From: an uncultured Phocaeicola sp.
GTDB lineage: Bacteria; Bacteroidota; Bacteroidia; Bacteroidales; Bacteroidaceae
Direction: 5' to 3'
Assembly: GCA_947581855.1 (NCBI GenBank)
Contig: CANPVZ010000002.1
Span: 62,001-126,000 of the forward strand
Length of the DNA stretch: 64,000 bases
Part shown: one piece after another, positions 7,666 through 17,380 of the stretch
Position numbering within the stretch: the first letter of the stretch is position 1
Layout of the letters: the number at the start of each line of letters is the position of its first letter
Notes under the pieces: generated by a model
Database searches by the model: none
What the model was told of the DNA's origin: nothing
The model's input: only the letters and a program-made list of their open reading frames with translations
Program-made: the position numbers and the translations under genes

Positions 7666-10600
7666 TTACTTCTTTACTTTCAAGGTTCTTCCCGATGTAT
7701 GTGCATTAAACTCCGGCGCATAAGCCGACTGCACTTTCACGATGCCCGCTTCGTAATCACCTTCCAGTGTAATGTAATAAACACTCTCAATCGTGCAGGT
7801 TCCTTTACGCAACTTATCTATGTAATATTCCGTGGAAGCATCCTTAATGGCACGATAGTAGCCTATTCCATCCTCCCAACGGTAACCGGACAACACTGCG
7901 GCAGGTTCCATACACGAAGCGCGGTTCTCTTTTATCTGCACAAAGTCCATATCCCGATCGGTACTCACTCTCAAAGACGATTTTACTTTATCGCCCACTT
8001 TCAACTTTTCGCCTCCTTTCAGTTCCACCCAATGCAAGGAGCCATTCATCAAACGCTCCACGTAGAATGTACGAGCTACCAATAAGCCTTCCGACTGGTT
8101 GGATATCTTATCTATGTCCTCCGTATATTGTGCATACACAGCACCCCAGGCAACCCCTTCATTTTCTTTCCGCACCGTAAAGGTTCGGGGAGCTTTTGTC
8201 CCGGCAGGCAAAAAGACTGTTTCTTTGATAGAGTTCAAACCTATAGAAGCGTCTTCGGTTGAAAGTGGTTTACCGTCAAGCAAAAGTTCCGGCATAGGCT
8301 GAGGCGACAACACTGAAGCATTATCCAGCAACAAAGCATAAACCGCATTTACCGTATTCACCGGAGTATCCCAACTTTGTACCTGTTTTTGCTTTAACAG
8401 CCATTGCTGCATTTGAGATATATCCTCTTTGCTACCACCCAGTTTATAGAATGCTTCGATGACAATTGTTTGAGTAGGAATCCGAAAATCAGCCCAAGTA
8501 GAGAGAGCTATATTCGTATCGTAATAGCGTCCCATCTCGGGAGTATAGACACTATATTGAAGCAACGATTTCATGAAATCATTACTTGCAGCCTGCTGGC
8601 CTCCTTTCGCCAACACCATAGCAGCCACGGCTTTGCCGTAAATCGTCATGCGAGGGCTTTGTTGTTTCAGCTTTTCAAAGAAATAAGAATAAGCCTTCTG
8701 CACATCACCCGTCAACTTACGGTCGGCCAACATACATACATATAAATAATGCGAAGCGAACTCGGAAAGGGTTTCCGGCTGCTGTTTCAATTTGAGCAAC
8801 GATTTATACTCTTTTACTGCTTGTTTATCCAAATAGGAAATTCCCTTTGTGAGTATAGGAGTTACCGATTTATCAACAGTGCCCGTCAGAGACCTCAAAC
8901 GGAGCAAAGTCTCTACAATCGCAGTCGTCATATAAAGATTAGCATCCATACCTTCGTACCAGCTCCAACCGCCCTCTTCTGTCTGCAGCTTCTTCAACTG
9001 ATCTAAAAACACCGTTTTCTGGTTCTGCAAAGCATTGACATCAAACAAGGTAGCCAGACGGTAATGCCGTTCTGTTTCACTTTCCGCATCTTGCAAGAAG
9101 GGAGATGCTTCGAGCAGCAAATCTTTCAACTCCTGATTCTGCTGCAATTTACTAAGGAATGTATCTTTTCCGCCTTGTGTTTTCCAGGCTTCAAACATGG
9201 AACGGATACGAGGATTTTGCTCTACTATCCACGAAGCCAACGAAGCCGAATAAAAAGCTGCCGACAAAGAAAGAGCATTCTTATCGGAGGGATTACCGAT
9301 AGAAGGCAATGCCATTACTGCCAGCCACGAAGGATTTCCGGTAAACTCTACCGTCAGATGGCGATCGGAAACCGTAGGACTTTGATTATTAAACAGCTCA
9401 TTCAAGTCCACCGTTTTCGTACCCGGTGTATTCATGCTTACCGATACACTTTCAGTAATCCACTCTTTATCACTTAATACCGGCAACAGATGCTGTTCAC
9501 CGTCACTGAAAGTTCCTCCGTCGGCCACCATGCGGCAAGCCATCACCTTATAAGTATCCGGTATATCATACGTAAACGACACCGCAGCCGTACGTCCCTC
9601 ATTTACCCTAAAAGATTGCTTTGCGGTATGGAATACTTTTTCCGTTACCGGATCGAAAAGTTCCATCCGAACCTCTCCTTTCACCTGCTTGGCAGAAAGA
9701 TTTGACAAGGTAGCGGCAAACGAAGTCCGGTCTCCTACTCGTACAAAACGCGGCAAATAGGCTTGTAGCATAAACTCTTTGCTTGCCACAACAGTAGTAT
9801 CGATTGAGCCGTAATCCATATTCTTTGTATGGGCCAGTCCTAGAAAACGCCAAGTAGTTAAACTCTCCGGAAGAGTAAACACAATATCCACTTCCCCTTG
9901 TTCGTTAGAACGAAGTTGCGGATAGAAGAAAGCGGTCTCGGCAAAATTTTGCCGAATGTCTAATGATGAAGAAATGGAAGAATCACCTGCTCCGGCATCC
10001 TGTGATGTTACAGATACCATTTCCTCTTCAAAAACAACCTGGTTTGCTTCATCGGCTGCAATCGTCCCACTACTTAACTCTGCCGACATTTCCTCTTTGC
10101 TATAAAGAGGCTTCGCCTTTCCCGCCATCCTATATTTCACTGAAGCGGACGTACCCCTAAGGGAAAGTAAGGGGTCATATATACCTCCACAAAATGGATA
10201 AGCCAGATGGGAATAAGTCCAATTCTTATAAGGATACCTAGGAAGATTAAAGCTAATACCCCAATCATAATTCATATCACCCAATAATCTGTAATAAACG
10301 CTACTAAACCAGCGGGCAAAGAACAACGGTACAGTCCAACGATTCTGATAAGCAAGATTATCCAACGATGCATCATACAACGTAGCCATCATTTCCGCAT
10401 TCACAGGTCGGCCCTTGGCATCCAATATATTTAAGCTCCATTCTTCTTTTCCTCCAGCCTGCAATTTATCTCGGAATGACCGCCACTTCATGGTTAACTG
10501 TTTATCAGGTACAGGAGTCACAATCTTGGCTGTTTGCATATAGAGCAGACCATCTTTTACAAAGCAAAATGAAACAGAGATTCCATCTCCATATTCAGCT

Positions 10601-13308
10601 TTATAAGGATACGTAAAAGAACAAATGGAATCACTTAAAGCAAATTGATGTTTACTTATCAGTCCCTCCTTATTATATACTTCATAATATACACAAACAT
10701 CCTTCAAACACGAACCGAAATAAACCGTAGGATTCTTCTTACCGAACTCTTTACCTTCTTGATAAAGAAAGCTTTTCACTCCTAACGGAAGAGATTTTTC
10801 CGAGAGAGAGACAAGAGTGAAATTAACTGAAGCGGTATCTTGAATTGCCCTGCCATCTTTAACCGCCATCTTCAAACGGTAAAGACCTGAAGGCAAACGA
10901 TAAATATCTTCCGGAACAAATTCCGTATTACCTTTTACCGTTCCCAAATAGACGCGTTTACCCTCTATAGGCTGACCGTCAGCTTGAGGTATCAATTTAT
11001 AGACCTCATATAAGATATCTGCTTGAAGCTCCTGATCGTTTCTATTTCGCACCATGATTTTTTTCGGTGTCGGATATTCTTTTATCCACTCATCTCCCCC
11101 GCATGAACAAGTGATGGAATAAGGATTATCTTCTACAAGCAATCTATGAGGAAAAGCTTTTTGCACATCACCAGCTTCGGAAGTAACTTCTACGGTATAC
11201 TCATATGTACAAACACGACTAGGCATAAATGCATCAGCCTTTAATCTTTTCAAAACCATAGGGAAAGAGAAACGACCGGCAGAATCGGTCTTTACCTGAT
11301 TACTTACGGTAGATTCCGAGTCCTTCTTCCAACGAGTATAATATTGAAGTGCCTTAATTGTATATTTCACCGTCGCATTCTGTACCGGCATTCCCGTAAA
11401 CATTTTGGCTGAACCGTGAATCCACACGGTGTCCCCATAGGTATAAGCTGATTTAACAGGTTCCAATAACAACTCAAAAGAAGGGCGTTTATACTCTTCC
11501 ACTTGAATACTAGTGCTAAGCTGATTGTTGACATAAATCGAGAATCGTCCATTAAGGCAAACTTCCGGTAAAACAAAACTAGTATGAAAAGAACCAAATT
11601 CGTTACTAGTTAACACTTTCTCAGACACTTGTTTGTAATTAACATCTTTAAGTATAATCTTCATTTGTTTTCCTTCCGTAACTCGTACACTGTCGTTTTC
11701 TTGCCAGAAAGTAATACCTGAAACATACACGGTTTGTCCCGGACGATACAATATCCTATCAGTATATAACTGAGTATGCTCTATTTTCTTATCAGAAGAT
11801 ACGTAATGATTACCTCCCAGCCATTCACGAAGAATAGGCATAAAATGACGGTTGCCCGCTACAGCCCTCAAATAAGACGCGCCTTTTACCGAAGGCCATT
11901 CCACATATCCTTTTTCATCCGCTTTATATTTGCCATTCAATATATATTGACCTCTTTTTTGAGTATAAAGTTCCAATACGGCATTTGGAATAGGGTGTCC
12001 ATTGTCCATATCCAATATAACTCCATTACATTTTCCACCATACGAGCCTGTATAAACAACTCCTATAGAAGAAACATATACCAATACCGGATCCGCCTCA
12101 AACTTACCGGAATAAGATTGTCCCGGAACAGCCTTGAACAAATAAAATCCCTCTTCGGGAATAGTTATCGTAAATGTCGTATCCCGCATCATATAGTCTG
12201 GAGTAGCAGATAAGTTATAGTGTTCGGTACGAAACAATTTCCACTTTCCTTTCCAAAAAGCATTTTCATTACTGTAACGGCTTATTTCAGAGATAGAAGT
12301 GATATCCGTACGATAGATCTTTAAATAAAAATCAGTCACATTACAATATGAAACAAATACTCGATCCGGCTTCTGGGGATACAAAGTATTAGCACGGAGC
12401 CTGACAACAGGAGCTTTTATGTCTGAATAAAGGCTTTTTAATGCATTAATGCGTCTATATTTCGGATAAGATTGCATAGCTTTTTCAAGCAACATTACAG
12501 CCTCTTTCCTTCTCCCTATTTGATTTAAGATTTCCGCCTCTCCCAAATATGCTTCGGCACACGTCTCCACATCTCCGTAATTATCTATCAATTTTTGATA
12601 TTGGGATAAACGCATTTCTATAGGATAATCATTTTCAAAATTAATTTCATTTACGCGGGTCAACACATAGGCTGCACGTTGTCCCTTAGAAGAAAAATAA
12701 CACAATAATGTATGATATAACCCTGCTATTTCTTTTTTTACATCCACTCCTTCGCTTGCCAGGTAATAACGGTTATTCTTCACCAAATCAAGTACTCGAT
12801 GAACCAACATCGGATACATCCGGTTACCCTCATACAATACACTGGCATCTCCATCCTCTACCAACGGAACATAATAGTTTGCGGAGCAATTGTCCAACTC
12901 TGCCTTCGGTTGCAAAGACCGCAACAAATATTCTAATGCTTCTTTAGGATGCTGAGGCATTATGATTTCACCTAATATACTATACAACACAGCAGCATTC
13001 ACCGAATCTTTTTCAGTTTTAGCCCAATGTTTCAAATAATCCACATCCTTTTCCAGACTATCCGGAGTTATCCGACATCGGGCATCCATCATGGTAAGAT
13101 AAGCACTCATCATTTGAGGTGCATTGTGCTCAGCCTGTGCCTTTCTATAAATGGTATACGCAGATTCTACTACAGATTTGGGAAGATCTTTTTTCTGGTA
13201 GGTTTCTACTTCTTTCCACATTTTCTTATACGATTGCGCTTGAGCAGGCACAACCGAAAAGAACAAAAAGCTAATCAATACAAACAAGAATGTTCTCATA
13301 TTATTCAT
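7666..13308 (-). CDS. Alpha-2-macroglobulin-like surface protein lacking a thioester motif
   Basis: A very large exported protein (1,880 residues) of the bacterial alpha-2-macroglobulin type. I chose the ATG at 13308 because it gives a clean signal peptide (MNNMRTFLFVLISFLFF...AQAQ); the frame is open for 40 codons further upstream but without one. In order: an all-helical N-terminal region (about 20-330), a string of macroglobulin-like beta domains including the MG2-type segment DRILYRPGQTVYVSG near 550, the central PQLRSNEQGEVDIVFTLPES segment near 1135-1150, and a helical toroid region (about 1330-1650) with GGWSWYEGMD. The usual Cys-x-Glu-Gln thioester at the start of the toroid is absent; the equivalent stretch reads LPSIGNPSDKNALSLSAAF. 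The family traps proteases or builds surface complexes; this member would have to act without covalent capture. No partner such as a penicillin-binding protein gene lies beside it. Confidence 0.88.
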   Translation of the reverse strand: MNNMRTFLFVLISFLFFSVVPAQAQSYKKMWKEVETYQKKDLPKSVVESAYTIYRKAQAEHNAPQMMSAYLTMMDARCRITPDSLEKDVDYLKHWAKTEKDSVNAAVLYSILGEIIMPQHPKEALEYLLRSLQPKAELDNCSANYYVPLVEDGDASVLYEGNRMYPMLVHRVLDLVKNNRYYLASEGVDVKKEIAGLYHTLLCYFSSKGQRAAYVLTRVNEINFENDYPIEMRLSQYQKLIDNYGDVETCAEAYLGEAEILNQIGRRKEAVMLLEKAMQSYPKYRRINALKSLYSDIKAPVVRLRANTLYPQKPDRVFVSYCNVTDFYLKIYRTDITSISEISRYSNENAFWKGKWKLFRTEHYNLSATPDYMMRDTTFTITIPEEGFYLFKAVPGQSYSGKFEADPVLVYVSSIGVVYTGSYGGKCNGVILDMDNGHPIPNAVLELYTQKRGQYILNGKYKADEKGYVEWPSVKGASYLRAVAGNRHFMPILREWLGGNHYVSSDKKIEHTQLYTDRILYRPGQTVYVSGITFWQENDSVRVTEGKQMKIILKDVNYKQVSEKVLTSNEFGSFHTSFVLPEVCLNGRFSIYVNNQLSTSIQVEEYKRPSFELLLEPVKSAYTYGDTVWIHGSAKMFTGMPVQNATVKYTIKALQYYTRWKKDSESTVSNQVKTDSAGRFSFPMVLKRLKADAFMPSRVCTYEYTVEVTSEAGDVQKAFPHRLLVEDNPYSITCSCGGDEWIKEYPTPKKIMVRNRNDQELQADILYEVYKLIPQADGQPIEGKRVYLGTVKGNTEFVPEDIYRLPSGLYRLKMAVKDGRAIQDTASVNFTLVSLSEKSLPLGVKSFLYQEGKEFGKKNPTVYFGSCLKDVCVYYEVYNKEGLISKHQFALSDSICSFTYPYKAEYGDGISVSFCFVKDGLLYMQTAKIVTPVPDKQLTMKWRSFRDKLQAGGKEEWSLNILDAKGRPVNAEMMATLYDASLDNLAYQNRWTVPLFFARWFSSVYYRLLGDMNYDWGISFNLPRYPYKNWTYSHLAYPFCGGIYDPLLSLRGTSASVKYRMAGKAKPLYSKEEMSAELSSGTIAADEANQVVFEEEMVSVTSQDAGAGDSSISSSLDIRQNFAETAFFYPQLRSNEQGEVDIVFTLPESLTTWRFLGLAHTKNMDYGSIDTTVVASKEFMLQAYLPRFVRVGDRTSFAATLSNLSAKQVKGEVRMELFDPVTEKVFHTAKQSFRVNEGRTAAVSFTYDIPDTYKVMACRMVADGGTFSDGEQHLLPVLSDKEWITESVSVSMNTPGTKTVDLNELFNNQSPTVSDRHLTVEFTGNPSWLAVMALPSIGNPSDKNALSLSAAFYSASLASWIVEQNPRIRSMFEAWKTQGGKDTFLSKLQQNQELKDLLLEASPFLQDAESETERHYRLATLFDVNALQNQKTVFLDQLKKLQTEEGGWSWYEGMDANLYMTTAIVETLLRLRSLTGTVDKSVTPILTKGISYLDKQAVKEYKSLLKLKQQPETLSEFASHYLYVCMLADRKLTGDVQKAYSYFFEKLKQQSPRMTIYGKAVAAMVLAKGGQQAASNDFMKSLLQYSVYTPEMGRYYDTNIALSTWADFRIPTQTIVIEAFYKLGGSKEDISQMQQWLLKQKQVQSWDTPVNTVNAVYALLLDNASVLSPQPMPELLLDGKPLSTEDASIGLNSIKETVFLPAGTKAPRTFTVRKENEGVAWGAVYAQYTEDIDKISNQSEGLLVARTFYVERLMNGSLHWVELKGGEKLKVGDKVKSSLRVSTDRDMDFVQIKENRASCMEPAAVLSGYRWEDGIGYYRAIKDASTEYYIDKLRKGTCTIESVYYITLEGDYEAGIVKVQSAYAPEFNAHTSGRTLKVKK

Positions 13309-13702
13309 TTTATATATTTCCGTTTCTAACAAAGGAAACGAGATTATCTTAAAATACGTCTCCACTTTTAGATAAAAAAGTTTAAATAACCATTTTTGCT
13401 TTCTTAAGATGTAAATAACACAATGCAAATAAACAAACTGGGATTCAACATGCTAGGTTTAATATATATAATTTCTCCTAAATGGGAAAAAATAGATACT
13501 GTATATACCTTAATAATAAATTGCTTGATTAAATAGAATGTTTCAAAATAGACAAAAAGTTTATCCCAAAATAGAATTGCCAAAGGGAAATTCTTAAAGA
13601 CTAGAGTCTGTTTCAAAGAAATATCCTCTGTGTGAGAAGTATCCTTGAAGTAAAAGAAAATAAGACGTGAAGAATTTTTCTATTGCCAGTCACAGATATA
13701 AA
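13309..13702. other. AT-rich upstream region of the alpha-2-macroglobulin gene
   Basis: No gene or clear promoter box recognised. A 70-codon minus-strand frame (13404-13616) has no family resemblance. Confidence 0.5.
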
Positions 13703-13954
13703 AAAGGGGCTGTCCAAAAGTGAAGTGAACCCTAAAAGTTGTACATAAAACTTTTAGGGTTCATTTTTATGATAAAGTACACGTATGAAAAGAAACTCCT
13801 TATAGTGAGCGAAACAAAGTCCGGTAAGCCAATTAAAGTTGAAGTGACCCTTTTGATTTTTACTTATTTCTGTAGGGTGACTTCTCGAAAAGTGATCATT
13901 GAGAAGAACAAAGAGGGTTTAAATATAAAAATGGATAATAAACGGGCGGCATAA
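13703..13954 (+). mobile_element. Insertion-sequence end with truncated OrfA-like transposase start
   Basis: Begins with GGGGCTGTCCAAAAG, a terminal sequence like those of several Bacteroides insertion sequences, followed by a perfect 12-bp hairpin and an ATG at 13769. The reading frame starts MIKYTYEKKLLIVSETKSG, which resembles the N-terminal helix of an IS3-type OrfA, but homology fades after about 25 residues and the frame ends at 13954. No matching right end is visible, so this is a one-ended relic. Assignment to IS3 is by resemblance only. Confidence 0.5.
13727..13762. repeat. Perfect 12-bp hairpin in the IS relic
   Basis: GAACCCTAAAAG (13727-13738) pairs with CTTTTAGGGTTC (13751-13762) around a 12-nt loop, followed by a short T run on the plus strand. 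A stem next to an IS end commonly blocks outside transcription from entering the transposase gene. Confidence 0.7.
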
Positions 13955-13960
13955 TAAAAA

Positions 13961-13989
13961 AAGAAGGCATCCTTTTCAGACACCTTCTT
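13961..13989 (-). terminator. Terminator after pepD
   Basis: Stem AAGAAGG (13961-13967) with CCTTCTT (13983-13989), extended by TC/GA pairs, followed on the minus strand by a run of T. It sits 20 bp past the pepD stop. Confidence 0.75.
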
Positions 13990-14009
13990 ATCTATTTTAA
14001 TAAATAACT

Positions 14010-15470
14010 TTATGCTTTCTTCGGAGTATTTCCCAATGTAGCTATAAGGAAATCGTAGAACTTCTCCACCGAAGGAATAAAGACTCTTTCATCGGGTGAG
14101 TGAGGTGAACGTAACGTCGGACCAAATGAAATCATATCCAAGCCCGGCATAACGGCGCCGATTATACCGCATTCCAGTCCGGCATGCACCACTTTCACTT
14201 TGGGTTCCGTACCGAACTGTTCTTCGTACGATTTCACCATTGCCTTCAGGATAGGAGATTCTACATCTGGATTCCATCCGGAATAACCGCCGCTCATTTC
14301 CACTTTCATTCCTGCCATGGAGAAACAGCTTTCGAGAGAAGTAGTCAGATATTCCTTCATCGAATCGGAAGAACTGCGAGCTAGAATCTTAAAATCGGCA
14401 TTGCCATCGGCTATTGTGATAATAGCCAGATTAGAAGAAGTTTCTACCGTATCGGGAATAGAAGGTATCATACGAGTTACTCCATTCTGGCAAGCAAAAA
14501 TAGCGTCAACCAAGTTATCTTGTATTTCTTCAGGAACTTCCCCTTTCGGCAAAGCAATCTTTTCGGCAACAAAGCTTATAGGAGTTTCCGTTACATGGAA
14601 TTCTTCATTATACAAATCTTCGCAGTATTTCACCAAGTCTGTTACCTCCGCCTCGTTTTCTGCGGGTACCGTAATGACGACTTCTGCCTCACGAGGAATT
14701 GCATTGCGCATATTACCGCCATGCCAGCTTGCCAGACGAGCCTCATACGATGCTATGGCTTCGCGCACGAAACGCACCATCAACTTATTGGCATTAGCTC
14801 TTCCCTCGTTGATTTCCAACCCGGAATGTCCTCCGCGCAATCCTTTCAGCGTTACTTTCAAAGCAATGTCTTCCGGATCCGGTTCAACCTCTTTGTATTG
14901 CAAAGTAGCCGTCACGTCCATACCGCCTGCACAACCGATAAACAATTCGCCTTCATCTTCCGAATCAAGGTTCAATAGGATTTCTCCGTTCAATTCGCCG
15001 GCTTTCAGACCGAACGCACCGAACATTCCTGTTTCTTCATCGGCAGTAATCAATGCCTCCAACGGACCATGCTTTATATCTTTAGCCTCCATTACAGCCA
15101 TGATAGCCGCCACGCCCATGCCGTTATCCGCACCTAGGGTAGTGCCTTTTGCTTTTACCCAATCTCCATCAATGTAGGTTTGAATAGGATCTTTTTCAAA
15201 GTCATGAACCGTATCATTATTCTTTTGAGGAACCATATCCATATGGGCTTGCAAAATGACTCCTTTACAATTCTCCATCCCTGGAGTAGCGGGTTTACGA
15301 TAGATGATGTTACCGGCTTCATCCATGACGGTTTCTACACCGACACTCTTCCCGAACTGAAGCAAAAACTCCTGAACAGGTTTTAAATGTCCCGACGGAC
15401 GGGGAACTTGTGTTAATTCATAAAAATGTTTCCACACATTTTGTGGAGCTAGTGACTGAATTGTACTCAT
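14010..15470 (-). CDS. pepD: Aminoacyl-histidine dipeptidase (PepD, M20 family)
   Basis: A 486-residue cytosolic zinc dipeptidase that splits Xaa-His and related dipeptides. The metal-binding HMDMVPQ motif lies near residues 81-87, followed by the DNGMGVAA motif near 118-125, the catalytic DEETGMFG near 149-156, the GLRGGHSGLEI segment of the dimerisation domain near 219-229, and a C-terminal HAGLECGIIG and SFGPTLRSPHSPDE. Domain order and length are typical of PepD. The start overlaps the stop of the flippase-like gene by 4 bp (ATGA, 15467-15470), so the two form an operon. Confidence 0.95.
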   Translation of the reverse strand: MSTIQSLAPQNVWKHFYELTQVPRPSGHLKPVQEFLLQFGKSVGVETVMDEAGNIIYRKPATPGMENCKGVILQAHMDMVPQKNNDTVHDFEKDPIQTYIDGDWVKAKGTTLGADNGMGVAAIMAVMEAKDIKHGPLEALITADEETGMFGAFGLKAGELNGEILLNLDSEDEGELFIGCAGGMDVTATLQYKEVEPDPEDIALKVTLKGLRGGHSGLEINEGRANANKLMVRFVREAIASYEARLASWHGGNMRNAIPREAEVVITVPAENEAEVTDLVKYCEDLYNEEFHVTETPISFVAEKIALPKGEVPEEIQDNLVDAIFACQNGVTRMIPSIPDTVETSSNLAIITIADGNADFKILARSSSDSMKEYLTTSLESCFSMAGMKVEMSGGYSGWNPDVESPILKAMVKSYEEQFGTEPKVKVVHAGLECGIIGAVMPGLDMISFGPTLRSPHSPDERVFIPSVEKFYDFLIATLGNTPKKA

Positions 15471-16456
15471 ACGCTCTTTTTTTTATTTGTAAACGGCAAA
15501 GCCGCTAATCCATATATACCCAACAAAATTATTAATAATGTTTGAATTCCGTGCACAATCAAGGCAAATATTCCTGCATCTTCTTTTCCTACCCCATATA
15601 GCATCATCATAGAGATAACGGCAAAATGCCAGGGACCCGCCCCGTTGGGAGTGGGAACGACCACCGCAATACTACCCACAACAAACATCACCAATCCCGC
15701 CATCCATCCAAGATGTGATGTAAAATCGAAGCAATAAAAAGTAAGGTAGAAATGGAGAAAATAACATATCCAGATGGCAAGTGTATAAAACAAAAATAAA
15801 GGTATGTTTTTTACACGCCGCAAAGAGAGAATACCCGCCCATACATTTTTCATTAATCCTTTTACACGGCCAAATACAGCCAAACGTTTCACCAATAAAT
15901 AAAGCAATACCAGAATAGCGGCTACACAAACCAGTACAATATACAAATGTATAGAAGTGAATATTTCCGTAAATGAGTGAAGATCGGTTCCAGTTTCATG
16001 GAAGAAAGTGCTGAAAACACCCATTTGCAACAAAAGGGTAACGCCGGTTATCAATCCTATACAGAAAGTGTCAATGAGCCTCTCCGTCACTACTGTTCCT
16101 AAAGATTTGGAAAAAGAAACACCATCATAACGGGAAAGGACTCCGCAACGGGAAATCTCACCTATACGAGGAATAAGCAAATTAGTAGCGTACGACACAA
16201 AGATGGCATAGACGCAATTACTTGTTTTAGGGTTCTCACCTAAAGGTTTCAATGTCTGTTTCCATCGCCATCCGCGAAACACATGACTTAGCACTCCGAA
16301 AAACAGCGAAAACAACATCCAGCCGTAATTCATCTCACGCAAAAGTACCTCTCCAACCTTAGTGATATCGAAATCACGGTATGTCCAATAAAGAATAGCC
16401 CCTCCTAAAAATAACGGAAATGCAATCTTCAATATACTATTTATGATCTTTTTCAA
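15467..16456 (-). CDS. Flippase-like membrane protein (lysylphosphatidylglycerol synthetase TM-domain / UPF0104 family)
   Basis: An integral membrane protein of about 329 residues with roughly eight hydrophobic segments. The family signature is LIPRIGEISRCGVLSRYDG followed by VVTERLIDTFCIG. Relatives include the flippase half of MprF and many Bacteroidota proteins of unknown substrate. I propose the TTG at 16456 (L-K-K-I-I-N-S) as start: the ATG at 16510 lies at the predicted transcription start of the minus-strand promoter (-7 box at 16515-16522) and would leave no leader. A start at 16510 would add 18 residues. Translationally coupled to pepD. Confidence 0.82.
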   Translation of the reverse strand: MKKIINSILKIAFPLFLGGAILYWTYRDFDITKVGEVLLREMNYGWMLFSLFFGVLSHVFRGWRWKQTLKPLGENPKTSNCVYAIFVSYATNLLIPRIGEISRCGVLSRYDGVSFSKSLGTVVTERLIDTFCIGLITGVTLLLQMGVFSTFFHETGTDLHSFTEIFTSIHLYIVLVCVAAILVLLYLLVKRLAVFGRVKGLMKNVWAGILSLRRVKNIPLFLFYTLAIWICYFLHFYLTFYCFDFTSHLGWMAGLVMFVVGSIAVVVPTPNGAGPWHFAVISMMMLYGVGKEDAGIFALIVHGIQTLLIILLGIYGLAALPFTNKKKSV

Positions 16457-16499
16457 TTGAATACGCTCGTAAAAATGTAGAATTTTAATATTTAATATG

Positions 16500-16522
16500 T
16501 AACTTTGCACGATGCAAAGATA
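16500..16522. promoter_or_regulatory. Overlapping divergent promoters in one palindrome
   Basis: TAACTTTG (16500-16507) is a plus-strand -7 box for rsmA. TATCTTTG on the minus strand (16515-16522) is a -7 box for the flippase-pepD unit. They are formed by the two arms of a palindrome, CTTTGCA-CGA-TGCAAAG (16503-16519), so the two -7 boxes face each other 7 bp apart. Confidence 0.65.
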
Positions 16523-16571
16523 GCAGGATATAAATAATCAGCATAAAAAATTAAAGATAAAAGTAAAGGAC

Positions 16572-17375
16572 ATGGGAGCAGTAAAACCAAAAAAGTTTCT
16601 CGGACAGCATTTTCTGAAGGATTTAAATGTTGCGAAAGCTATTGCAGACACCGTCGACGCATGTCCGAATCTCCCTATCCTTGAAGTAGGTCCTGGAATG
16701 GGCGTACTCACTCAGTTTCTGATACAAAAACAACGACAATTAAAAGTAGTGGAAGTCGATTTTGAATCGGTAGCTTATCTGCGGGAGAACTACCCTTCCT
16801 TGGAAGAAAGCATTATTGAAGATGATTTCCTGAAAATGCATCTCGATCGTTTGTTTGGTGGCAAACCGTTTGTACTTACAGGAAACTATCCTTATAATAT
16901 ATCCAGCCAAATATTTTTTAAGATGCTTGAAAACAAAGAATTCATACCATGCTGTACGGGAATGATACAAAAAGAAGTCGCAGAACGGATAGCGGCAGGC
17001 CCCGGTAGCAAAACGTATGGAATTCTGAGTGTACTTATTCAGGCTTGGTATAAAGTGGAATACTTGTTTACAGTCAATGAAAATGTTTTCAATCCTCCAC
17101 CGAAAGTGAAAAGCGCCGTGATTCGGATGACTCGTAATGAGACCACCGAATTGGGATGCGACGAGAAGTTATTCAAACAGGTAGTAAAAACCACCTTTAA
17201 CCAACGCCGCAAGACATTGCGCAATTCCATTAAACCGATTTTAGGAAAAGATTGTCCGGCTTGCGCCGATGTTATATTTAACAAACGTCCCGAACAATTG
17301 TCGGTAAAAGACTTTATAGGATTAACCAATCTTGTAGAAAGAGCGCAGGTCGATAGGACCGCAAATGCAGATTAA
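16572..17375 (+). CDS. rsmA: 16S rRNA dimethyladenosine transferase
   Basis: RsmA/KsgA, 267 residues, dimethylates two adjacent adenines in helix 45 of 16S rRNA during 30S maturation. The N-terminal PKKFLGQHFLKD (about 6-17), the SAM-binding EVGPGMGVLTQ (about 38-48) and the catalytic GNYPYNISS motif (about 104-112; Tyr replaces the more usual Leu) are visible. It is followed after 5 bp by mgtE, indicating co-transcription. Confidence 0.95.
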   Translation: MGAVKPKKFLGQHFLKDLNVAKAIADTVDACPNLPILEVGPGMGVLTQFLIQKQRQLKVVEVDFESVAYLRENYPSLEESIIEDDFLKMHLDRLFGGKPFVLTGNYPYNISSQIFFKMLENKEFIPCCTGMIQKEVAERIAAGPGSKTYGILSVLIQAWYKVEYLFTVNENVFNPPPKVKSAVIRMTRNETTELGCDEKLFKQVVKTTFNQRRKTLRNSIKPILGKDCPACADVIFNKRPEQLSVKDFIGLTNLVERAQVDRTANAD

Positions 17376-17380
17376 AGCTT

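Noticed and set aside
13404..13616. 70-codon minus-strand frame upstream of the alpha-2-macroglobulin gene
   Set aside because: AT-rich, low-complexity translation with no family features.
14317..15177. 286-codon plus-strand frame
   Set aside because: Antisense shadow of pepD, whose motifs are intact on the minus strand.
15467..16510. ATG at 16510 as the flippase start
   Set aside because: It lies at or upstream of the predicted transcription start from the -7 box at 16515-16522; the TTG at 16456 fits better.
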